From DASUPK01 sp963763955 (GTDB lineage Bacteria > Actinomycetota > Thermoleophilia > Solirubrobacterales > 70-9): a stretch of DNA of 64,000 bases. The stretch covers positions 1 to 64,000 of the forward strand of contig CAVXQP010000020.1 of NCBI GenBank assembly GCA_963763955.1. Reading direction: 5' to 3'. Under the pieces are notes generated by a model. The model was given only the letters and a program-made list of their open reading frames with translations, had not been told where the DNA came from and searched no databases. Position numbers and translations under genes: made by a program. Position 1 is the stretch's first letter, and each line of letters starts with the position of its first letter. This document shows positions 8,357-16,500 of the stretch, piece by piece.

Positions 8357-9726
8357 CGCGACTCTCCTCCAACGGCGACCACCTCGGCATGCCCGGGAAG
8401 CTCGATCACAGCACGCGCGCCGCCGCCCTCGTCACGGTTCTCGACCCTGACGGATCCGCCCCATTCGCCCGCCAGCTCGCGCGCGATCGGCAGGCCGAGG
8501 CCGGTACCCCGGATCCCACTGGAGGCACTGCCGCGTCGGAACCGCTCGAAGATCTTCTCCTCCTCCCCGGCCTGCAGACCGGGTCCGTCGTCCAGCACCT
8601 CGATCCGGCCCGGCTCGGTGACGATGCGCACCTGCGAGCCGCGCGGCGAGTATCTGATCGCGTTCTCGATCAGCACGTCGATCGCCCGGTCGAAATCCGC
8701 CGGGGCGCACCAGCAGGTCCCAGCCTCTCCGGCGCTCCCACGGGTCAGTTCGACCCCGGCGTCGTCGGCCGTCTTCTCCCACCGCTCCCGCGCCCGATCG
8801 GCCGCTTGCGCGACGTCGAACTCCTCACCCGGCGACTCGCGCTCGCCCGCGCGACTTAGGATCAGCAGCTCGTCGACGATCTCCGAGAGACGATCCACCT
8901 CCCGGATTCCCGCGTCGATTTCATCTCGCCGGGGCCCCTCCGGGGTCTCTTCGCGAAGCTCCTCGAGCTGTAGGCGGACCCCGGTCAGCGGCGTCCGGAG
9001 CTGGTGGGATGCGTCGCCGACGAACTCCTGCTGTCCGCGCAGCAACCTGCCCAGGCGCTCCGTCATCCGATTGAACGAACGGGCCAGCGAGCGTTGCTCG
9101 GTGCTTCCCTCGACGGGGGCGGTCGCCGTCAGATCTCCGGATTCAACCCGGCGGGCGGCCTCCTCGAGCCGACCGATCGGGCGAGAGGTCTGTCTGGCGA
9201 TCAGCGCCCCCGCGACCGCACCGAGCACGAGGATGACGATTCCGAGCACCACCAGGCCGAGGATCGATCGCCGGGTGGCGCTGTGAACGGCGGAGGTGCT
9301 CTGAGTGACCCGGACGGCGCCGACCGGCCGGCCGTTCCGGAGGATCGGCACGGCGGTCGCCAGGATCTCGGTGCCGAGGGTCCGGCTCGAGCGGTTTCCC
9401 TGGAAGGTCTGGCCGCGGAGGGCGGCGGCGATCTCGGGCCGCGAGGCATAGCTGGCCCCAATTTCGGCAGGGCCCGCGCTGTCGGCGATCACCCTACCCG
9501 AGCGATTCACGACGATCACCCGGCCGCGCTGGCTCTCCGCTGAGGCGGAGACGAGGCGCTGCAGTGTCGGCCTCTGAGAGTGCTCGAGGAGCTCCGGCGC
9601 GCTCGCGGCGACCAGGTCGGCCTGGTCGCGCGCCTGCGCCCTCACCTCGGAATCGACCCGGTCGCCGAGGCTGACGGCGAGGGGCACGCCGAAGGCGATC
9701 AGGGACAGCAGCAGCAGGTACGCCAC
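8353..9726 (-). CDS. sensor histidine kinase
   Basis: Membrane histidine kinase, about 457 residues. It has an N-terminal helix (LLLLSLIAFGVPLAVSL), an extracytosolic sensing region, a second helix near residue 160, HAMP, then the H-box DASHQLRTPLTG (His near residue 240), N-box ENAIRYSP, G boxes DDGPGLQ and GTGLGLPIA. The listed start is a GTG; similar coding continues upstream (SLRLRLTIAV), so the true start may be a few codons earlier, close to the regulator's stop. It follows the response regulator by 26 bases. Opposite lies the small-protein/ApbE operon, which it probably controls. Confidence 0.9.
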   Translation of the reverse strand: MAYLLLLSLIAFGVPLAVSLGDRVDSEVRAQARDQADLVAASAPELLEHSQRPTLQRLVSASAESQRGRVIVVNRSGRVIADSAGPAEIGASYASRPEIAAALRGQTFQGNRSSRTLGTEILATAVPILRNGRPVGAVRVTQSTSAVHSATRRSILGLVVLGIVILVLGAVAGALIARQTSRPIGRLEEAARRVESGDLTATAPVEGSTEQRSLARSFNRMTERLGRLLRGQQEFVGDASHQLRTPLTGVRLQLEELREETPEGPRRDEIDAGIREVDRLSEIVDELLILSRAGERESPGEEFDVAQAADRARERWEKTADDAGVELTRGSAGEAGTCWCAPADFDRAIDVLIENAIRYSPRGSQVRIVTEPGRIEVLDDGPGLQAGEEEKIFERFRRGSASSGIRGTGLGLPIARELAGEWGGSVRVENRDEGGGARAVIELPGHAEVVAVGGESR

Positions 9727-9752
9727 CGCGATCGTCAGTCGAAGCCGGAGGC

Positions 9753-10469
9753 TTACGGGGAACCGTCCTCCGGAGCGATCAACCGGAAGCCGACACCGCG
9801 CACGGTCTCTATGAACCGAGGATTCGCGCTGTCATCCCCGAGCTTACGGCGCAGTGTCCGGATGTGCACGTCCAGCGTCTTCGTCGAGCCGAACCAGTTG
9901 ACGTCCCAGACCCGTGACATCAGGTCCTCGCGCGACACCACCTGCCCGCGATGCCGAGCAAGCTCGGCCAACAGATCGAACTCCTTTCGCGCGAGCCTCA
10001 GCGGCTCCCCGGCGAGTCGCACGGTCCGTGCGCCGGGATCGACCTCCAGCTCGCCGATCACCATGGGCTCGGCCGGCGCGGCCGTATCGGCGCGCGGCCG
10101 CCTCAGGATGGCGCGGATCCGGGAGATCAGCTCGCGTGAGCTGAACGGCTTGACGACGTAGTCGTCGGCGCCGAGCTCCAGTCCGAGTACCCGGTCCATC
10201 TCCGTGCCGCGGGCCGTCAGCATCACGATCGGGACGTCCGAGTCCTTGCGAAGGGTCCGGCAGACGTCGGACCCGTCGCCGTCGGGCAGATTCAGGTCCA
10301 GCAGGACGAGTGCCGGATCGACACGGCCGGCGGACTCGAGCGCCTCGGCGGCGGTGCGCGCCACCACGGGCTCGAAGCCGTTTCGCCGGAGAGCTCTGGA
10401 AAAGGGCTCGAAGATCGCCGCCTCGTCTTCGACGAACAGGATTCGCCGCGAAGCGTGTGAGTCGGGCAT
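9753..10469 (-). CDS. OmpR-family response regulator
   Basis: A 238-residue two-component regulator with receiver and winged-helix DNA-binding domains. Phosphoacceptor Asp58 lies in LLDLNLPDGDG, with Thr85 and Lys107 (VVKPF) as the other conserved receiver residues; the C-terminal domain ends in the typical TVRGVGFRL. It is first in an operon with the kinase and a small membrane protein, and divergent from the exported small-protein gene at 10613. Three 11-bp-spaced repeats in the shared intergenic region suggest it binds there and may regulate both directions. Confidence 0.93.
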   Translation of the reverse strand: MPDSHASRRILFVEDEAAIFEPFSRALRRNGFEPVVARTAAEALESAGRVDPALVLLDLNLPDGDGSDVCRTLRKDSDVPIVMLTARGTEMDRVLGLELGADDYVVKPFSSRELISRIRAILRRPRADTAAPAEPMVIGELEVDPGARTVRLAGEPLRLARKEFDLLAELARHRGQVVSREDLMSRVWDVNWFGSTKTLDVHIRTLRRKLGDDSANPRFIETVRGVGFRLIAPEDGSP

Positions 10470-10533
10470 GGTCGCGCCAATGTAGCGCCGCCGATGGGCG
10501 CGGATCCTCTCCTCGCCGGATTCCTTCCCGTCT

Positions 10534-10566
10534 CTTTACCTGGTCTTTCCGAGCGGTTTCCCCGGC
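10534..10566 (+). promoter_or_regulatory. three 11-bp direct repeats (probable response-regulator site)
   Basis: Units CTTTACCTGGT, CTTTCCGAGCG and GTTTCCCCGGC start at 10534, 10545 and 10556, exactly one helical turn apart. They end 46 bases before the GTG start at 10613, with GAGAAT (10573-10578) as a possible -10. OmpR/PhoB-type regulators bind such direct repeats, and one is encoded divergently next door. Confidence 0.6.
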
Positions 10567-10612
10567 AATTCTGAGAATCGCATCTCTCCGTCACACGACG
10601 TTAGGAGTGCCA

Positions 10613-11080
10613 GTGCGCGACTTGAGAATGAAGATTGCCGCTTTCGCGATCGCTCTCGGCCTGGGTGGCCTGGGCGGCTATGCGGTCAGTTCCAGCAAGA
10701 CCCCGCAGGCGACCACCGCAACACTCGCCCAGGGGACCAAGGTGATCCGCCGGACGGTTCACGCCAAGCGGCCGAAGGCGAAGGCCACGCGTCACTCACA
10801 CGCTGCCGCGGGGCACGCTCTCGCGAGCACGCCCGTCTCGACGGGGTCGAGTGGCGCCGGCTACTCGGGATCGAGCAGCAGCCGGCCGGTGAGCACCGGC
10901 ACCAGCGGCTCCTCGGGTCCCTCCAGTGGGGGTAGTCACGGGCCGGTGCACACCGGCACCAGCGGCGCCTCCGGAGGCGGCTCCGGTCATTCGCCCGTCT
11001 CAACCGGCTCGAGCGGCGGCGGTGCTGGTGGTGGCGGGGGCGAAGGCGACGGCGGCGGAGAGCACGAGGGCGGCGACTGA
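10613..11080 (+). CDS. exported Ser/Gly/Thr-rich repeat protein
   Basis: A 155-residue protein starting at GTG 10613, seven bases after AGGAG. The start is supported by its paralogue at 11195, which shares the pattern M-[RK]-DLR and then GLGGLGG. The N-terminal hydrophobic segment (IAAFAIALGLGGLGGYAV) looks like a signal peptide or anchor. After a basic stretch come four copies of a PV[SH]TG[ST]SG unit with Ser/Gly spacers, then an acidic Gly-rich tail. One repeat contains SGAS, which fits the [ST]GA[ST] pattern modified by ApbE. There is no FMN-binding domain. Function unknown; first gene of the plus-strand operon. Confidence 0.65.
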   Translation: MRDLRMKIAAFAIALGLGGLGGYAVSSSKTPQATTATLAQGTKVIRRTVHAKRPKAKATRHSHAAAGHALASTPVSTGSSGAGYSGSSSSRPVSTGTSGSSGPSSGGSHGPVHTGTSGASGGGSGHSPVSTGSSGGGAGGGGGEGDGGGEHEGGD

Positions 11081-11106
11081 GCGCCGCTTTTCGCCGGGCC
11101 TCGAAG

Positions 11107-11139
11107 CTTTTCCAAACCTTTCCCCAGCCTTCCCTGGCC
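11107..11139 (+). promoter_or_regulatory. three 11-bp direct repeats before the second small-protein gene
   Basis: Units CTTTTCCAAAC, CTTTCCCCAGC and CTTCCCTGGCC start at 11107, 11118 and 11129, again exactly 11 bp apart and matching the set at 10534. They end 55 bases before GTG 11195; CAGAAT (11157-11162) is a possible -10. This implies the second small-protein gene has its own regulated promoter. Confidence 0.6.
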
Positions 11140-11194
11140 GCTTGACGGTCGCTACGCAGAATGGCTCCACAAGCACGACCAAGGAGCAGATGCG

Positions 11195-11452
11195 GTGAAG
11201 GACTTGAGAAGCAGGATCGCAATTGCAGCGGTGGTCTTCGGCCTCGGTGGCCTCGGTGGCTTCGCGATGGGCTCGAACCCCGCCGGGCAGCAGCAGGTGT
11301 CGAGCGCGGCGATCGCCGCGCACACGAGCCAGAGCACGCCCCGGGTCTCCACGGGTGCCAGCGGCGCGGTGAGCACCCCCGTGGTCAACGCCCCGGCTTC
11401 CCAGACACTGGCACCCCGGAACGCGTTCGGCGGGGGCGGACGAGATGACTGA
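11195..11452 (+). CDS. small exported protein, paralogue of the 10613 product
   Basis: An 85-residue protein from GTG 11195, preceded by AAGGAG at a good distance. The N-terminus MKDLRSRIAIAAVVFGLGGL parallels that of the upstream paralogue and is followed by a membrane/signal segment. The exported part is low-complexity and contains one copy of the shared unit (VSTGASGAVST), in which TGAS matches the ApbE acceptor pattern. The C-terminus is GGGGRDD. It overlaps the next gene by 8 bases. Possible role: substrate or wall component of the redox cluster; this is inference. Confidence 0.65.
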   Translation: MKDLRSRIAIAAVVFGLGGLGGFAMGSNPAGQQQVSSAAIAAHTSQSTPRVSTGASGAVSTPVVNAPASQTLAPRNAFGGGGRDD

Positions 11453-11774
11453 GCGGCCGGCCCCGACGCCCGAGCGGCCGACACCACGCAGGCGTGAGGG
11501 AAAGCCGCGGCCTCTTCCGACGGTGTTCGCGGCGCTGGCGATCTTCGCCGTCGCCTTCGAGTTCCTGGCCTTCCAGCTCAGCTCGGGCAGAGACCCGGCC
11601 GTCGGAGCCGGGTCGGCGGTGAGCACGCCCGTGACCATGACGAGACCGGCCAAGAAGCTCGTGATCACGAAGGTGATCCCCGCGGGCGGCGGCGCGGTCG
11701 GCGGCTCCAGCTCCAGCTACTCGTCCTCGGGATCGGCTGCGGCGCCGGCCCCGGTGACCACCTCCTCGTCATGA
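11445..11774 (+). CDS. small membrane-anchored Ser/Ala-rich protein
   Basis: A 109-residue protein with a Pro/Arg-rich cytosolic N-terminus (about 25 residues), one transmembrane helix (TVFAALAIFAVAFEFLAFQL) and an extracytosolic Ser/Ala/Gly tail. It shares the AVSTPV string with the preceding small protein. It overlaps its neighbours at both ends (8 bases upstream, 4 bases with apbE), which points to translational coupling. No known family. Confidence 0.65.
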   Translation: MTERPAPTPERPTPRRREGKPRPLPTVFAALAIFAVAFEFLAFQLSSGRDPAVGAGSAVSTPVTMTRPAKKLVITKVIPAGGGAVGGSSSSYSSSGSAAAPAPVTTSSS

Positions 11775-12775
11775 GCTTCCACGACCTCACATTCGATGCG
11801 ATGGGCTGCGAGGTTCGCCTGCTGGTCGGGGAGCCGCTTCCCGGCTCGCCTCCCGCGGACCACGCCGCCGAGCTCGGCCGGATCTTCATCCAGCGGTTCG
11901 AGGCGGCCCTCTCGCGCTTTCGCCGGGAGAGTGAGCTGACGGCGTTCAACGAGGATCCGCGGGCCGAGGTGCCCGCCTCGCCGCTTCTCCGCAGCGCCGT
12001 CCGGGCGGGGGTCTGGGCTGCAGAGCGCACCGGCGGCCTCGTTGATCCGACCCTGCTCGAGGCGATCGTCGCCGTGGGCTACTCGGAGTCGCGAGCGGGC
12101 GTTGACCCGGTTCCGCTCGCGGACGCCCTGGCACTCGCCCCTGAGCGCCACCCAGCACGACCGCATCCCGACGCGGCGTGGCGGCTGATCGAGGTCGACG
12201 ACGAGTCGGGCACGATCCGGCGCCCGCCGGGGCTCGGCTTCGACACCGGCGGCAGCGGCAAGGGGCTGGCCGCCGATCTCCTGGCCGAGCGGCTGCGGGG
12301 CTATTCCCGCTACGTGGTCGACTGCGGCGGCGACGTCCGCGTCGGGGGCTTCGCGCTTCAGCTCGACCCGTTTCCCATTCATGCCCGCCACCCGATCGAC
12401 GGCGAGGCGGCGGCCATCTTCTATGTCTCCACCGGCGGGATCGCGAGCTCCGGGGTCGACACCCGTGTCTGGCGCCGAAGCGACGGCTCCTTCGCGCACC
12501 ACCTCCTCGACCCGAGCACCGGCGAGCCGGCCTGGACCGGCCTCGTAGGCGCGACCGCCCTGGGTGCCGATGCCCTCGAGGCCGAGACTCTCTCGAAGGC
12601 GGCGCTGCTCAGCGGCAGGGACCGAGGCCGGGAGCTGCTCGCCGAGCACGGCGGCATGCTCGTCGACGAGTGCGGCGAGGTGGAGCTGGTCGGCCCGGTG
12701 AGCGCCAAGCTCGTCGGGCGGCGCAGTCTGGGTTTCCGGTCGATGCCGGAGACGGTGGCTGGAGGCCGCGCGTGA
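11771..12775 (+). CDS. apbE: FAD:protein FMN transferase
   Basis: Covalently attaches FMN from FAD to Thr/Ser of target redox proteins, using Mg2+. The 334 residues show the ApbE signatures: GGLVDPTLLEAI, FDTGGSGKGLAAD, VDCGGDVRVGG, STGGIASSG, HHLLDPSTGEP and ADALEAETLSKAALL. There is no signal peptide. It follows the small exported proteins with a 4-base overlap and overlaps the bis-heme membrane protein by 4 bases, so its client is likely in this operon. No canonical FMN-binding domain protein is encoded here, which makes the target an open question. Confidence 0.9.
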   Translation: MSFHDLTFDAMGCEVRLLVGEPLPGSPPADHAAELGRIFIQRFEAALSRFRRESELTAFNEDPRAEVPASPLLRSAVRAGVWAAERTGGLVDPTLLEAIVAVGYSESRAGVDPVPLADALALAPERHPARPHPDAAWRLIEVDDESGTIRRPPGLGFDTGGSGKGLAADLLAERLRGYSRYVVDCGGDVRVGGFALQLDPFPIHARHPIDGEAAAIFYVSTGGIASSGVDTRVWRRSDGSFAHHLLDPSTGEPAWTGLVGATALGADALEAETLSKAALLSGRDRGRELLAEHGGMLVDECGEVELVGPVSAKLVGRRSLGFRSMPETVAGGRA

Positions 12776-13443
12776 GCCAGGCCCTCACCCAGCATGTCTG
12801 GTGGCTCGCGAGTCGCGCCTCGGGCGTCGTCGCGCTCGGGCTCGTGACGATCTCCGTCCTCCTCGGACTGACCATGGCCGGCAAGCTCTCACGCAAGCCG
12901 GGAGCCGGGCGGGTCTTGAGCGCGATCCACGAGCAGACTGCGATGACCGGCCTGGTGGCCATCGCCGTGCACGGCCTCACCCTGCTCGGCGACCCCTGGC
13001 TCAACCCCGGGCCGGCCGGGATCGCGATTCCCTTCACCATCGCCTACAAGACCTTCTGGGTGGGCCTCGGGATCACCGGCGGCTACCTCGCGGCACTGCT
13101 CGGCCTGAGCTTCTATGTGCGCCGCCGAATCGGTCCTCGCCTCTGGAGGCGGGCCCACAAGGCGACGATCCTCGTCTACGCCCTGGGCGTGGCCCACACG
13201 CTCGGCGCCGGCACGGATGCCTCGAGTCCATGGCTGTTCTGGCCGGTGGTCGCCAGCATCCCCGTCGTCGCCGGATTGTTCCTCGCTCGGGTGGTCCAGG
13301 GGATCCGCAGGGGCCGCGCGCGCGCCCGCTCCGCGCCTGACCGCCGCGACACCGCCCGAGAAAGAGGCCGAGAGCTTCCGCCGGATGTCGAGATTCCACC
13401 GCGGCATCGGCAGCGCGAGATCGAGGAGCCGGCGGTCGCATGA
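12772..13443 (+). CDS. ferric-reductase-like transmembrane protein with two heme pairs
   Basis: A 223-residue membrane protein with about five or six helices and a basic cytosolic tail. His53 and His67 (H-x13-H) and His129 and His142 (H-x12-H) form two pairs suited to binding two b hemes, as in the ferric reductase/NOX-like transmembrane family. It starts at GTG 12772, overlapping the apbE stop (GTGA), and its stop overlaps the reductase start (ATGA). Likely role: electron transfer across the membrane between the cytosolic reductase/ferredoxin and an extracytosolic acceptor. The assignment is by histidine spacing and context. Confidence 0.8.
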   Translation: MSQALTQHVWWLASRASGVVALGLVTISVLLGLTMAGKLSRKPGAGRVLSAIHEQTAMTGLVAIAVHGLTLLGDPWLNPGPAGIAIPFTIAYKTFWVGLGITGGYLAALLGLSFYVRRRIGPRLWRRAHKATILVYALGVAHTLGAGTDASSPWLFWPVVASIPVVAGLFLARVVQGIRRGRARARSAPDRRDTARERGRELPPDVEIPPRHRQREIEEPAVA

Positions 13444-14675
13444 CCGGCGAGGGAACCCTGATCGTCGGCGGCGGCCTGGCCTCGCAGCGCTGCATCGAGA
13501 CGCTGCGGGCGCGCGGCTACGAGGGCCGGATCGCGATGGTCTGCGCCGAGGCCGAGCTGCCCTACGACCGGCCGCCGCTCTCCAAGGGGATGCTCGCCGG
13601 CGAGGTGGAGGAGTCGGAGGTCGAGTTCCGTCCGGCCAGCTGGTACGCGGACCAGTGCATCGAGCTCATCTTCCGCCGGGCCGTGGGAATCGATGCGAAG
13701 CGCCGCGGCGTCCGGCTCGACGACGACAGCGAGCTCGGCTACGAAGACCTTCTGATCGCCACCGGCAGCGCACCTCGAGTCCTTCCGCAACTCGATCGCT
13801 TCTCGAATGTCCACTCCCTGCGAACCCTGGCGGACGCCCGGAGGCTGCGCGGGGCCTTCCGCACCGGGGCTCGCCTGGCGATCGTCGGCGCGGGCTTCAT
13901 CGGCCAGGAGGTCGCCTCCACCGCACGCCGCGCCGGACTGGAGGTGACGATCATCGAGGCCCTGCCAGCACCGCTCGGTTCGGTGCTCGGCGAGGACATC
14001 GGCCGCTGGTTGATGTCGATGCACGCCGACGAGGGCGTCGACGTGAGGCTCTCGACGAAGCTCGAGGGAGCGCGGGGCAACGGAGTGGTCGAGGAGCTTC
14101 ACCTGAGCGGGGGAGAAAAGCTGGCCTGCGATGCGGTCGTGGTGGGAATCGGCGTGGTCCCGGACTCGGAATGGCTGAAGGGAAGCGGCTTGCCGACCGA
14201 CGGGGTCCTCACCGACGGTGCGGGCCGCACGAAGCTCCCGCATGTCTTCGCCGCCGGCGATGTTGCTCGCGGTTTCGACGACCGCGTGGGAGAACATCGC
14301 CGAACCGAGCACTGGGAGGCGGCAGCCAGAGGGGGAATGGCGGCGGCGCGGGCGATGCTCGGCGAGGAGCCCGCTCCAGGCCCGCTGACCGGGTTCTGGA
14401 GCGATCAGTACGGCCTGCGCATCCAATACGTCGGCCATGCCGATCTCGCAGACGAGACAACCATCGAGGGCCGGCCGGCCGATCGCAGCTTTGCAGTCGT
14501 CTACACGCGTCGTGGCCGCCCCGTTGGCGCCCTCGCTGTCGACGACCCACGCGCGTTTGCGCGGCTCCGCAAGGAGATCGAGCGGGCGCACACCAGGAAG
14601 AACCACGAGCAAGAGAGGAGCAACGATGAGCTACGTCCCAAAGATCGACAAGAGCGCCTGCAGCGCGCACGGTGA
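13440..14675 (+). CDS. NAD(P)/FAD-dependent ferredoxin-reductase-type oxidoreductase
   Basis: A 411-residue flavoprotein. It has the FAD-binding GGGLAS near residue 10, the EAELPYDRPPLSK segment typical of rubredoxin/ferredoxin reductases, the NAD(P)-binding VGAGFIGQEVA near residue 150, and the second FAD motif HVFAAGDVA. It resembles BphA4/putidaredoxin-reductase-type enzymes that move electrons between NAD(P)H and a small ferredoxin. The ferredoxin gene starts inside its last 50 bases, so the two are tightly coupled. The final 15 or so residues overlap the ferredoxin and may be unimportant. Confidence 0.88.
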   Translation: MTGEGTLIVGGGLASQRCIETLRARGYEGRIAMVCAEAELPYDRPPLSKGMLAGEVEESEVEFRPASWYADQCIELIFRRAVGIDAKRRGVRLDDDSELGYEDLLIATGSAPRVLPQLDRFSNVHSLRTLADARRLRGAFRTGARLAIVGAGFIGQEVASTARRAGLEVTIIEALPAPLGSVLGEDIGRWLMSMHADEGVDVRLSTKLEGARGNGVVEELHLSGGEKLACDAVVVGIGVVPDSEWLKGSGLPTDGVLTDGAGRTKLPHVFAAGDVARGFDDRVGEHRRTEHWEAAARGGMAAARAMLGEEPAPGPLTGFWSDQYGLRIQYVGHADLADETTIEGRPADRSFAVVYTRRGRPVGALAVDDPRAFARLRKEIERAHTRKNHEQERSNDELRPKDRQERLQRAR

Positions 14676-14832
14676 CTGCGTCGACATCGCCCCCGGCGTC
14701 TTCGCGCTGGGCGAGACCGCGGAGGTGATCGGCGAAGGCTCCGACGAGGAGATCCTGAAGGCCGCCGAGGCCTGTCCCGCTCTCGCGATCGAGGTGATCG
14801 ACTCGGAGACCGGAGAGACGGTCTACCCGTAA
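14626..14832 (+). CDS. small ferredoxin ([3Fe-4S]/[4Fe-4S] type)
   Basis: A 68-residue acidic ferredoxin. Cluster ligands are C-x5-C (SACSAHGDC) and a distal CP (EACPAL). The CxxHGxC arrangement with only three cysteines is the form seen in P450- and reductase-partner ferredoxins that bind a [3Fe-4S] or non-classical [4Fe-4S] cluster. GAGAGGAG precedes the ATG. It is the natural partner of the overlapping reductase and last in the operon that includes apbE and the bis-heme membrane protein. Confidence 0.88.
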   Translation: MSYVPKIDKSACSAHGDCVDIAPGVFALGETAEVIGEGSDEEILKAAEACPALAIEVIDSETGETVYP

Positions 14833-14848
14833 GCGGCCACCCTGGAGT

Positions 14849-15469
14849 TCAGCTCTCCTTGACGACGGCGTAGACGATTCGCTCGGCTACGCCGATCACG
14901 ATCTCGCTCATTCGCTCGCATTGGCGGTGGAGCTCGCGACCCGAGATGCGCTCGCGGGTGTCCCTGAGCTCGAGCAACCTGGCGCTCTCGCTGTAGTAAG
15001 CGTGCTGCAGGTGGCGCGCCGTCTTGATCGCGGCGTCCGCGGCAGCGGTAGCCCGGTCGTCGTCCGAGCCGAGGTGGCCGATCGCCTCGTCGATCTGCCG
15101 TGTTGCCTGCACGAGCAGTTTCGTCATCGTCGCGATTCCCTCGTCGGGGACGAAGCCCATTGCCTCCGCCTCCTCGATCAGGTCGCGCCCGCGGTCGAGA
15201 ATCCAGTCGAGTCCGCGGGAGAGGGTGAATACATCCTCCGGCTCCAGTTGCAGGATGAAGGCCTCGCGCAGGGCGTTCATGAGGTCGCGCTTGGCCGCAT
15301 CGCCGCGGGGCTCGGCATCGCGAACGGTCTGGGCGGCGGCAGTGTCACCGTCTGCCCACCTCGACAGTGCCTCGAGGGCGTCGAGGGTCACCGCCGTCTG
15401 CCGGCGAAGCAACCCGATGACGTCAGGGGTCTCGGGAAGAAACCAGCGTCGGTCCCGCCGCTCGCTCAT
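14849..15469 (-). CDS. PhoU-like DUF47 family protein
   Basis: A 206-residue helical protein of the DUF47/PhoU-like family, usually paired with PiT phosphate transporters and thought to modulate them. It starts MSERRDRRWFLPET and contains repeated helices with conserved acidic residues (EPRGDAAKRDLM, LSRGLDWILDRGRDLIEE). The ATG at 15469 overlaps the stop of the downstream-named but upstream-transcribed PiT gene (ATGA), so it is the second gene of that operon. It converges with the ferredoxin gene across a 16-base gap. Confidence 0.9.
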   Translation of the reverse strand: MSERRDRRWFLPETPDVIGLLRRQTAVTLDALEALSRWADGDTAAAQTVRDAEPRGDAAKRDLMNALREAFILQLEPEDVFTLSRGLDWILDRGRDLIEEAEAMGFVPDEGIATMTKLLVQATRQIDEAIGHLGSDDDRATAAADAAIKTARHLQHAYYSESARLLELRDTRERISGRELHRQCERMSEIVIGVAERIVYAVVKES

Positions 15470-16476
15470 GTCAGCAGGCTCACGAGGCCGAATATGCCGG
15501 CGGCGAGCGCGGCCGACGCGGGCAGGGTTATGAGCCAGGCCAGCCCGATCTGACGAACCAGCTCCCAGTTGACGTGGCGCAGGCGCCGACGGCCCGCGCC
15601 GATTCCGACCACCGACGATGCGACGACCTGACTGGTAGATACGGGCGCCCCGAGGAGCGAGGCGCCGAGGATGACGCCAGCCGACGAAGTCTGGCTCGAG
15701 AGCCCTTCGAGCGGATGAATGCGGTAGATGCGACGGCCCACGGTTCGAATGATGCGCCAACCGCCCAGGCTCGTCCCCGCCGTCAGCGCCGCGGAACAGG
15801 CGACGATCACCCAGGTGGGCGCCGAGAGGGAATTGATACGCCCGTCGGCGAGTAGGAGTGCAGCGATTACGCCGACCGATTTCTGCGCGTCATTGGCGCC
15901 GTGGCTGAAGGAGAGCGCCGCCGAGGTGACCCACTGGCTGCCCTGGACGGTGCCGTGCCAGCGCTGGGTTGCCCGCCTCGCGACCCGTCGCAGAGTCCGG
16001 ATCACCAGCAGCGCGGCGAGGCCTCCAAGCACCGGCGAGACCGCGAGGGCGATCAGCGTCCCGAAGACCCCGACCGGGTGCAGTCCGTCCATCCCGCCCC
16101 AATTGACCGCGTGGACTCCCCCTTCGACGACAGCGGCCCCTACGAGACCGCCCACCAGGGCATGACCTGAGCTCGAGGGCAACCCCAGTCGCCAGGTCGT
16201 CACGTTCCAGGCCGTGGCTGCCGCCAGACCCGAGCCGATCACCGCAACCGCCTCCGACGGCGACACCGTCACTATTCCCCCGATCGTGTCGGCGACGGCC
16301 GCGCCGAGTAGCAGCGGGCCCAGGAGGTTGAAGACCGCGGCGAGGACGATCGCCTGCGACGGCCGCGCGGCGCGGGTGGCCACCAGGGTTGCGATCGCGT
16401 TCGAGGCGTCGTGCAACCCGTTGGTGACCGCGAAAGCCAGAGCCAGGAGGACGGCGATCGCGAGCCCGGCATCCAT
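15466..16476 (-). CDS. pit: inorganic phosphate transporter, PiT family
   Basis: A 336-residue membrane transporter for phosphate (as metal-phosphate or proton symport). The two PiT repeats are visible: VTNGLHDASNAIATLVATRA near residue 18 and SFSHGANDAQKSVGVIAAL near residue 190, each with the conserved (H/N)(D/N)A signature, plus PSSSGHALVGGL. Several hydrophobic helices fill the rest. It is transcribed before the DUF47 partner. Divergent from the FAD oxidoreductase at 16543 across about 66 bases. Confidence 0.92.
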   Translation of the reverse strand: MDAGLAIAVLLALAFAVTNGLHDASNAIATLVATRAARPSQAIVLAAVFNLLGPLLLGAAVADTIGGIVTVSPSEAVAVIGSGLAAATAWNVTTWRLGLPSSSGHALVGGLVGAAVVEGGVHAVNWGGMDGLHPVGVFGTLIALAVSPVLGGLAALLVIRTLRRVARRATQRWHGTVQGSQWVTSAALSFSHGANDAQKSVGVIAALLLADGRINSLSAPTWVIVACSAALTAGTSLGGWRIIRTVGRRIYRIHPLEGLSSQTSSAGVILGASLLGAPVSTSQVVASSVVGIGAGRRRLRHVNWELVRQIGLAWLITLPASAALAAGIFGLVSLLT

Positions 16477-16500
16477 CCGCCGACTCTATGCGGGCGGGTG

